From: Isoetes taiwanensis
Taxonomy: Eukaryota; Streptophyta; Lycopodiopsida; Isoetales; Isoetaceae
DNA: 64,000 nucleotides
Assembly: GCA_021234155.1 (NCBI GenBank)
Contig: JAJEKV010000004.1
Coordinates: 28,985,305 to 29,049,304, forward strand
Direction of reading: 5' to 3'
Positions 54,884 to 64,000 of this stretch are shown here, piece by piece. A program made the position numbers and the translations under genes. Numbering within the stretch: the first letter of the stretch is position 1; each line of letters begins with the position of its first letter. The notes below the pieces were generated by a model. The model worked only from the letters and a program-made list of their open reading frames with translations. It was not told the origin of the DNA and searched no databases.

Positions 54884-57740
54884 GTGGAACTTGTCCCCTA
54901 GGGTAATTTCGGCATTCCAGATGACATGGAGAGGTCGGATCGCCAATCCGGGGCCTCCTCCATGCCCCAAAATCAAAAACGTGGTCTAAACCCTGTCAGG
55001 GCCAACGGTGGCCATCCCAATCAAAAATCGAGGGTCTAAAGCTCACCCGAAAATACCGGGGATTTTCCTGTACGCTCGGGGCCACTTGGCAAGCCAGCTG
55101 GCTGAAAACCATGATTTTTTCCCGCCCCATGCATTAATCATGAATTTCCGGATCATAAACACAAAGAAAAGCACAGATAAAAATCCGGGTCTCGAAAAAA
55201 GGTGAAATCTTGGCGGGATGTGCGGCATGGCCGCACACGCAAGAAAAAAAATGCACCGGCAATAGAAGCACAAGCAGAGGCATGAGACGAGCTTCCGAGC
55301 CAACCCCCTTCCGGAGACCACCGGGTCGGTAACGTCCTACTAGGTAGTGGAGCTAGCTTTGCTTCTCCGTGGTCACATGTATACCACCTAGCAGTCCTAG
55401 TGCTGCTATTCTCACTTCAATCTTCTACCAGGGCCTCAGGGTGAACCCCAAGTATCTTGTTCTCATGAGGCTAGTCCAAGGCTGGGGGTGAGGGGCCGGG
55501 CTGGACCCCCACTCGGGAACCAGAACTGGCTCGCCAATGGACCGGGAACATCCCATTACCTAGGGGACCAAGTTTCGTGGGCGAAGACCACCCCCTCTCC
55601 AAGAAGCGCCAAAGTAGGTGGGTTTACTACACACTTGTAGTCAATTGGCATGGAGGTGGATCTTTGAATACCTCCTAGTGGGGGTAAGTGATTGATCCCA
55701 CAGGAAAACGGTAGTGGAACTTGTCCTCTAGGGTAATTTCGGCGTTCAGGGCGATGTGGAGAGGTCGGATCGCCAATCCGGGGCCTCCTCCATGCCCCAA
55801 AATCGAAAACGTGGTCTAAAACCTGTCGAGGAATAGCGGTGGCCATCCCAATCAAAATCGAGGGTCTAAAGCTCGCCCGAAAATACCGGGGATTTTCATG
55901 CATTTCATGCGGCTACTTGGCAAGCCAGCTGGCTGAAAATCAGGATTTTTCCCGCCCCATGCATTAATTATGAATTCCGGAGCATAAACACAAAAAAAAC
56001 ACGGATAAAAATCCGGGTCCGAAAAAAAAGGTGAAATCTTGGCGGGGATATGCAACATGACGCTGCACACGCAAGAGAAAATGCACCGACAATAGAAGCA
56101 CAAGCAGAGGCATGAGGCGAGCTTAGGGAGCCAACCCCTTTTGGAGGCCAGGGCCGGTAGCGTCCCTCTTGGCGGTGGAGCTAGCTTTTCTTCTCCGTGG
56201 TCACATGTATACCACCTAGCAGTCCTAGTGCTCCTATTGTCACTTCAATCTTCTACCGGGGCCTCGGGGTGAACCCCAAGTATCTTATTCTTGCGAGGGG
56301 CTAATCCAAGCCGGGGTTTGGACGGGCTGGACCCCCACTCGGGGCAGGAGGCTGGCTCGCCAATGGACCCGGAACATCCCCATTACCTAGGGGACCAAGT
56401 TTAGGTGGGCGGAAGACCACCCCCCTCTCCAAGAAACGCCAAAGTAGGTGGTTTACTACACACTTGTAGTCAATTGGCATGGAGGTGGATCTTTGAATAC
56501 CTCCTAGTGGGGGTAAGTGATTGATCCCCAGGGAACTTGGTAGTGGAACTTGTCCTCTAGGGTAATTTCAGGCGTTCGGACGTGATGTGGAGAGGTCGGA
56601 TCGCCAATCGGGGCCTCCTCCATGCCCCAAAATCGAAAGCGTGGTCTAAACCCTGTCGGGGGGCCAGCGGTGGCCATCCCAATCAAAAATCGAGGGTCTA
56701 AAAGCTCACCCGAAAATACCGGGGATTTTCCTATCACTCGGGGCCACTTGGCAAGCCAGCTGGCTGAAAACCATGATTTTTCCGCCCCATGCATTAATCA
56801 TGAATTTCCGGATCATAAACACAAAGAAAAGCCACGGATAAAAATCCGGGTCTCGAAAAAGGTGAAATCTTGGCGGGATGTGCAGCATGGCGCACACGCA
56901 AGAAAAAAATGCACCGCAATAGAAGCACAAGCGAGAGGCATGAGGCGAGCTTCAGAAGCCAACCCCTTCCAGGAGACCACCGGGTGGTAGCGTCCTACTA
57001 GGTAGTGGAGCTAGCTTTGCTTCTCCGTGGTCACATGTATACCACCTAGCAGTCCTAGTGCTGCTACTCTCACTTCAATCTTCTACGGGGCCTCGGGGTG
57101 AACCCCAAGTATCTTGTTCTCATGAGGCTAGTCCAAGGCTGAAATTTGAGGGACTGGACCCCACTCTCGGAACCGAAGCTGGCTCGCCAATGGACCGGAA
57201 CATCCCCATTACCTAGGGGACCAAGTTTAGGGTGGTCAGAAGACCACCCCTCTCCAAGAAACGCCAAAGTAGGTGGTTTATTACACACTTGTAGTCAATT
57301 GGCATGGAGGTGGATCTTTGAATACCTCCTAGTGAGGGGTAAGTGATTGATCCCCGGGAAAACTTCGCCGTGGAACTTGTCCCCTAGGGTAATTTTTCGC
57401 CGTTCGGACGGACTTGGCGAGGTCGGATCGCCAATCCGGGGCCTCCTCCATGCCCCAAAATCGGCGTGGTCTAAACCTTGTCAGGGCCAACGGCGGCCAT
57501 CCCAATAAAAAATCGAGGGTCTAAAACTCATCCGGAAATACCGGGGATTTTCCTATACTCTCGGGGCCACTTGGCAAGCCAGCTGGCTGAAAACCAGGAT
57601 TTTTCCCTGCCCCATGCATTAATTATGAATTTCCGGAGCATAAACACAAAGAAAAGCACAGATAAAAATCCGGGTCTCGAAAAAAGGTGAAATCTTGGCA
57701 GGATGTGCAGCATGACGCTGCATATGCAAGAGAAAATGCA
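54884..57740. repeat. Tandem repeats of about 829 bp (3.4 copies)
   Basis: GTGGAACTTGTCC marks unit starts at 54884, 55714, 56543 and 57370 (spacing 830, 829, 827). Units share GGTCGGATCGCCAATC, GTGGTCACATGTATACCACC and GTAGTCAATTGGCATGGAGG. The last is cut at about 57740 by the right arm. No protein or RNA family recognised. Confidence 0.9.
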
Positions 57741-57964
57741 CCAGCATATATACCTTTCGGAGACTCCCCTTCACAAGAAAGGGGCCGCCGTCGAGGTGCC
57801 TGCCCGGTGTTTGCAGCACATCCAAGGTCCATGTCACCATCATCTAGCCATGTCACCTAAAATTTGCCAACATCACCCAATGAAAAGACCAAAGATACAC
57901 ATCTTTGGTTTTTTGGCCTAGTCAAAACTTGACCTTGCTTACTTGGCATGCCATGTCACCACTT

Positions 57965-59107
57965 GGGGTGCCTAGGTGGCATGCTTGAGACTAGGTGGCA
58001 TGCCTGAGCGACCTTGGCATGTTGGAGCCTGCATGGCATGTTGGAGCCACCTTGGCATGTTTGAGCCTAGGTGGCATGTTTGAGCCACCTTGGCATGTTG
58101 GAGCCCACGTGGCATTATGGAGTCCACGTGGCATGTTTGAGCCACCTTGGCATGTTGGAGCCTAGGTGGCATGTTTGAGCCCACCTTGGCATGTTTGAGC
58201 CACCTGGCATGTTTGAGCCTAGGTGGCATGTTGGGAGCCTAGGTGGCATGTTTGAGCCACCTTGGCATGTTGGAGCCTAAGTGAGCCTGCATGGCATGTT
58301 TGAGCCTATGTGGCATGTTTGAGCCACCTAGGAATGTTGGAGCCTAGGTGGCATGTTGGAGCCCACGTGGCATATTTGAGCCACCTTGGCAAGTTGGAGC
58401 ATAGGTGGCATGTTAGAGCCTGCGTGGCATGTTTGAGCATGTTGGAGCCTAGGTGGCATGTTGGAGCCACCTTGGCGCGTGGCATGTTGGAGCCCCCGTG
58501 GCATGTTTGAGCCTAGGTGGCGGGGTTAGAGCCCGCGGTGGCATGTTGGAGCCTAGGTGGCATGTTTGAGCCAACTTGGCATATTTAAGCCTAGGTGGCA
58601 TGTTGTGAGCCACCTTGGCATGTTGGAGGCTAGGTGGCATGGTGGAGCCCACGTGGCATGTTTGAGCCACCTTGGCATGTTTGAGCCTAGGTGGCATGTT
58701 GGAGCCTAGGTGGCATGTTTGAGCCCACCTTGGCATGTTTGAGCCACCTGGCATGTTTGAGCCTAGGTGGCATGTTGGGAGCCTAGGTGGCATGTTTGAG
58801 CCACCTTGGCATGTTGGAGCCTAAGTGAGCCTGCATGGCATGTTTGAGCCTATGTGGCATGTTTGAGCCACCTAGGAATGTTGGAGCCTAGGTGGCATGT
58901 TGGAGCCCCAAGTGGCATATTTGAGCCACCTTGGCAAGTTGGAGCATAGGTGGCATGTTGGAGCTGCGTGGCATGTTTGAGCACGTTGGAGCCTAGGTGG
59001 CATGTTTGAGCCATTTTGTCATGTTGGAGCCTAGGTGGCATGTTGGAGGCACCTTGGCATGTTTGAGCCTAGGTGGCATGTTAGAGCCACCTTGGCATGT
59101 TGGTGCC
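57965..59107 (-). repeat. Right array of about 19-bp repeats (inverted)
   Basis: About 58 units reading TGGCATGTTGGAGCC or TGGCATGTTTGAGCC, the reverse complement of the left array. A block of about 320 bp is duplicated inside it (about 58150-58470 against 58690-59000), which shows growth by larger steps. Confidence 0.9.
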
Positions 59108-59199
59108 CACGTTATTCAAAAATAGGTGTTAAGTAATTGAAGTAGTTGAAGTAACTTGTGTTACATGGAATACTAGTATAAGAACATGTGATCGTGCAC

Positions 59200-59530
59200 G
59201 TGCATCACATGTAGCAAATCAAGTACTCTGTCCTACCACTATAAAGACCCGTGATATGGAAGGATAGGACATGTAGAGAATCAAGTACTCTTTCCTACTT
59301 CTATAAAGACATGTGAGAATAGAAGTATTACACATGTCGTAATTCATGTATTCTTTCCTACAATGCCTTAGCAAATAAAGTACTCTGTCCTACTACTATA
59401 AAGACATGTGAATGGAAGTATAGGACATGTAGAGAATCAAATATTCTTTCCTACATCTATAAAGACATGTGACAATAGAATTATTAGACATGTAGAAATT
59501 CAAGTACTCTTTCCTACAGTGGATTGTATT
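59200..59530. repeat. Tandem repeat with TCAAGTACTCTTTCCTAC units
   Basis: Units of about 60-75 bp containing AAGTACTCTxTCCTAC, TATAAAGACATGTGA and ACATGTAGA are arranged in two higher-order copies of about 157 bp. Confidence 0.75.
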
Positions 59531-62500
59531 ATAAAATGACATGTCACAATAGAAGAAACTACAAAACAACAGTGGATGTTTTAGTCCACTGAAAAAAGAA
59601 CACCATTATCGAACAAAACCATACCTTCACAAATCCACATGTAGGATTCTTTGAAAACAGGACATGTAGACCTACCAAAACTGATGTTTTCAACAGTGGA
59701 CCAAAAACCGGGGTGAGTAAGGTGAATTTGTTCTCTAAAATTGCTTGAAGCTCAGCAAGCAAAACTGGGAGCTCCCTTGCTTCTTCTTACCTCTATATAT
59801 ACTTGACCTTCCTTTCACCTTTACGCTTTAGGAAGGTGTATACCAACATACAAGAATTCAACCTACAACACAACCTACAACAATTGCCCTCATCGAACCT
59901 TGCTTCTGAATATGGAAGAATCAGACTAGAGTTGGTGAGATAATATGTATATGGTAGTTCTCTTCTAGCAGACTCCTAGAAGATGTTATGGCAGTAGCAC
60001 ATGCTCAAGTTTGTCGAGTTAATGGGCTGCAGCAAATTATTTGTCCCTGATCCGTTATATAGATCTCATTTTCTTTCACTTTTTGTGCACATTGTCATCT
60101 TCCTTGGCAGAATTGAGATGGTGCAGCAAAAGTCACAAATACCTAGGATATCCCTTTTGTCATTTCTAGATGGAAAGCAACAGAAAAGCAGTTCAAACAA
60201 GTTAATGTAAGTTGCTGCATAAGTGCAGATTTACATCTCATGCAGATGCAGTACTACCGTGAACTTAGTTATAGGATTCATGGACATGCTAAGAGAGTAT
60301 TGAGCAGCTTTTGTGAATATATTGAGTGTTATAGATTCTGGGCATAGAACCTTTTTATTTTGTTAGCCTAAAGAAGTTCTGATGTTGTAGTACCTGTCAT
60401 GATTCCAGCAATCCAAGGCACATAGTCCCAGCCTAATTCATAGAAACAAATCACATATGCAGGACCAATTATTTTCTCCAGCTGTTAGAACTTATTGCAT
60501 ATCTGAACCTTAGAATGGTTGTGCCTAACATTTTCAGATATGAGTAAATTAATTTCACAGGTGCTAGCATTGTATCAAAGCTGAACCTTGCTAAGTCTAA
60601 ACTAGAAGTTATGTGGAAAGGGGAGGGAGGCCATTCCCACGACTAAAAACAAGAAGAGCTATGGCAATGAAAGAACTGCAGTTTCTATGGAATTAATTAT
60701 AGGCGTTCATGCAGGTACCTCATTTTGTTGAAGGCGTGCTAGGCATCTCTTTTTCGTGGCTGGATGCATGTGCAAATGCATGCCACAATACCACTATTTT
60801 GTTGATGTCCAGTTCTAGCAGTGGGCTAGGTATGTCTGTATTTTATGCAAACTACTGGATTTGTCATTTATGATAAAACCCTGTAATATACAACAGTGGG
60901 ATAATTTGATTTGAATCTGTCTGTTGTCTTTAACAGCTTGGTCTATCAAGTATTCCGAACTGCAATATTTTCAGCTATATGCAGCATGGTGAAGGCTAGC
61001 TATGTCCAGCATGGTGAACGCTAACTCTTCCCATGCAATATGATTGTAATCTTTAATTTTGAGCTTGGTTGCTACATCTGACCAACGATCAGAGAAACTC
61101 CATGTTTGCAACAAAACTTGGACAGTTTTCTGTGTCAGGTTAGCAAAACAGGAATTCCTCAAATGATGTATTTGATGTAATGGTCAAAATCTGCCATGAA
61201 TTTATGGGATTTGTCCAGTTAGGAAAATATGCTCACTCATTTTATTAACACATTTCCAACCAAGTTGGTAAGGGAAAATATTCAGCTTTGTTTTTCTTTC
61301 CAACAGGCAGCAAATGGCAAGAGCTAGAGGGCAGTTGAACCAGGAAGAGGTATGCAAGTAAGTAATAGGCTGCCATCATTGCACCTTAAAGATTTGTGCA
61401 CTGCACATGATGAGTTTTGTTATCTTAAAGGCGCCAGTGGTGACGTTTAGTGTGCGTATTGTTTTTTACTCAAGTTTGATATTCCCTTATCTCTGAGTAA
61501 TTTCGGACAGAACCCTTTTGTTGCAGGACAAAACCATTTAGGGGCACATTCTTTGCATGGAACAAGTCGTCTTCAATTGCATAGCACTGTTTGGATCCAC
61601 ATTGAAGTATGCAGTAAAAAGGTCAACTAATGGTTTTGAGGGGGTTAATGTTAAAAAAAGCGTTTGGTCACGAGAGATGGTTATAGACCAATAATGAGCA
61701 TAATTTTAAAGGAAACGAATGATAGAATTGCCATATCTGGAAAGGAACAAAGGTAAAAAAGAAAGGAAAGTCATAAACTTACATAATAGATGTATTTTAC
61801 ATTTATGGGTCGACTAATAGTCATGATTTTTTACATGCAATCTTTCAAGCCTATTATGATGCTAAGGAAAATTGTTTCCAAGGAGCAAATATGGACATGG
61901 AAAATGCATGAAATGCAGAGCTTTTAACTTCTAGCTTGCTAAATGACAAGTTATTAGTATATTTATCTTTTAATGATTGTATACAATGTTTCAACTCTTT
62001 TGATCGAATTGGCATACAATATTGCAATGCTAGCACTGCTCAAAACATGTCTTACATTGCTATAAGTGGTCCAATTAGTCCACTTATGTAACTTTATTTT
62101 GACTTGGCCAACTCTTGGTCCAATATAGACATTAGGCAAGAATTTCAAAACACTCAACTTCGTTGGCCAGATCAAAACAATAGCAGTCAAGCTTTTATTG
62201 TTGAATTATCCTATAGGCCTTGCTTTTTCAACAAATGTCAATTGTTAAGAATGCATCCTAGACCTTGGTTTGCAAAATTCTTGAAGCACACGACACATTT
62301 CCTGCTGGATCTAGCCCAGCCTACCAGCTACATACTCACACTCTATGCCTACTGGAAGTAACCAGAAACATTGCTATTTTGAGCAGGAAATTTGCTCCAT
62401 TCCAGCTAGAAGTAACAAGAAAAATTGCTATTTCTAGCAAGAAAACCCTGCTATTTCTAAACTGTGCCTGTTGGATCTAGCCTAACTACATATACTCCAT

Positions 62501-64000
62501 TCTTTTCTGCTATTTCCAAGCTATAGTATGAATTTTCAAGGTTCTGGGGTACTTTTCGATCGAAATTCAAACTTCAATAGACATGTAGAACCCAAATGCT
62601 CAACTAGCCCCTCTCCCCCCCCTCCGTGGCCTTCCCCACTTGAAACTATATGCAACATGGATTACTCGAGGCTACAAATAACAAACCTTTTAACTCTTGC
62701 CCACAACCAAACAAACCTTTATCCAACATCCAAACTTAGTTTCAAAAAGCATTTCCACAATGATATGATTGATAGACCAAATTGATTAGATGTTGTTCTA
62801 TTTACTACCGACGATTTCACAACTCTTAATCCTAGACGTGCAGCCAAGATGTGAAATATTACTGGTATAAAGCTTTTTGATTAATATAATTTGATCAATG
62901 TGATGCCTCCCCTTCTACGAATCTTATGATAAAAGGTCTTCTAGATTGGAAATGTCTGAATCTTTTATATGACTACAATTTCGTAATTGTGCAACTTAAT
63001 AAGTTCAATGCATTTTTTCTAAAAAATTACAATTCGCATAAATTCTTCATTGGACAAGTATACATTGTGTTGCCCTATCACACAATAGTTTTTCGAGCTT
63101 CACTCCCCTTCTAGCATCGACCTTCAATGCTAAACTCGATATGACGCGACATGGCCGCACTCATTGATGGACCATAAGCAAGAGAGTGTCTTTTGAATGG
63201 TTTCCGATGCCATCAAAGACATATAGGGTTCTTTTATCCTATTGTCTAATAGTGCAACTAGTTTTGTTCACGTCAACAAAATTGCAACTATACTATAACT
63301 GTAACTCCGCTGTTGGATATAATACAAGTAGTACACGGCTTGCACGTAGCTTTTCATGTCTATGTCTAATAACTCTTCAAGTTCATTGGTTCAATGATTT
63401 GTTGATGCACACCTTAACAAAATACATTATTAGCACTAGACAAAAGAAACAGAAATGATAAACAACACAAGGGGAACAAACAATAGATATTGTATAAACT
63501 CATGTTTTCCCATCAAAAACCACATGCTATTTTTTCGAGGGGTGATTACAATAGCCATCCACAATTTTAATTGATCCATGAAATATGAATGGAATGCTAT
63601 ATATTTTTAGAAAATTTGCACGTCATAAACATTAGTTTCCCAAGGGCCACAGACCGACCATAGAACCCAATTCAAGAAGTGGAACGCATCAGCTGTCTGT
63701 TCTAGGCAGGTAGGCCACACATCAGAAAAATCAAATTTAAAAAACAGATATCAAACCATTTAGTCCTGTCGAGTTCACATGGACGCCGGGCACCATAACT
63801 AGTAATAATGGTTTTTCAATTCTTGAAGAAACCAATTGTTTTTATTGTAAAAATACACTTGCAAGAGCTTGAAAATGCTTATAATAGTACTAGAAAAGGT
63901 GCCCAGCAATGTGGCACTATTTCTATTATATATGGTGTTTGGCTAGGATTACTCTATAGGCTATTCTACATATGTGCATGCATAGAAATGAAGGGCATGT
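59531..64000. other. No gene seen
   Basis: AT-rich sequence with only short unsupported frames. No element boundary, RNA gene or conserved motif was recognised. Confidence 0.45.

Larger units (their letters stand above)
53074..59107. mobile_element. Inverted-arm (foldback-like) repeat element, about 6 kb
   Basis: The left arm 53074-54060 and right arm 57750-59107 are inverted relative to each other. Both have an outer array of about 19-bp repeats starting at GGCACCAACATGCC, and an inner unique part (53830-53960 against 57830-57970) that matches as reverse complement. The centre has two families of longer tandem repeats. No transposase is seen, so it is presumably non-autonomous. Long arms of short tandem repeats recall Foldback elements and CACTA subterminal arrays. 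A target duplication was not identified. Confidence 0.75.

Noticed and set aside
53074-59107. CRISPR-like array
   Set aside because: Repeats are contiguous with no unique spacers, and the setting is a plant nuclear genome.

Overview
This window reads as intergenic DNA from a land plant with a large, transposon-rich genome. The evidence is Ty1/copia and chromodomain Ty3/gypsy elements, tRNA-Met primer sites of the plant type, GT-AG introns and telo-box motifs. The species cannot be named from sequence alone; a fern or other non-seed plant is only a guess.

Layout. Positions 1-2851 hold the 5' end (minus strand) of one copy (A) of a Ty3/gypsy family. Positions 3917-9401 are a decayed Ty1/copia element. 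About 10829-12535 is a decayed pogo/Tigger-like transposase. Positions 12725-41001, bounded by a matching 5-bp target duplication (AACCC), are a second copy (B) of the gypsy family, also on the minus strand. Copy B is swollen by two nested insertions: a plus-strand LINE (about 14.6-20.4 kb) and a 9.3-kb terminal-inverted-repeat DNA transposon (31580-40864) sitting inside its 5' LTR. From 41 to 53 kb the DNA is AT-rich and mostly without genes, apart from one small two-exon gene candidate with a broken paralog. Positions 53074-59107 form a large inverted-arm (foldback-like) element made of about 19-bp, 310-bp and 829-bp tandem repeats. From 59.1 to 64 kb only a short tandem repeat is seen.

The most striking finding is the gypsy family. 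Read 5' to 3' on the minus strand, copy B runs: LTR, tRNA-Met primer site, two covarying hairpins, TATA box, ORF1, two more hairpins, ORF2 (unknown), gag, protease-RT-RNase H-integrase-chromodomain, polypurine tract, LTR. ORF1 begins with a histone H3 tail sequence (VRTKQTAR in copy B, ARTKLTAR in copy A) and ends, after a long acidic/basic and proline-rich insert, in a recognisable histone H3 fold. It is therefore an oversized (about 440 codon) H3-like histone encoded by a chromodomain retrotransposon. Several fold residues look more like plant CENH3 than canonical H3. This is my candidate for the undescribed system: one element that carries both a chromatin reader (chromodomain) and its own H3-like histone.

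Most coding regions here are damaged, so many products are annotated as pseudogenes. In copy B's pol, two in-frame TAG codons sit where CAG would fit.
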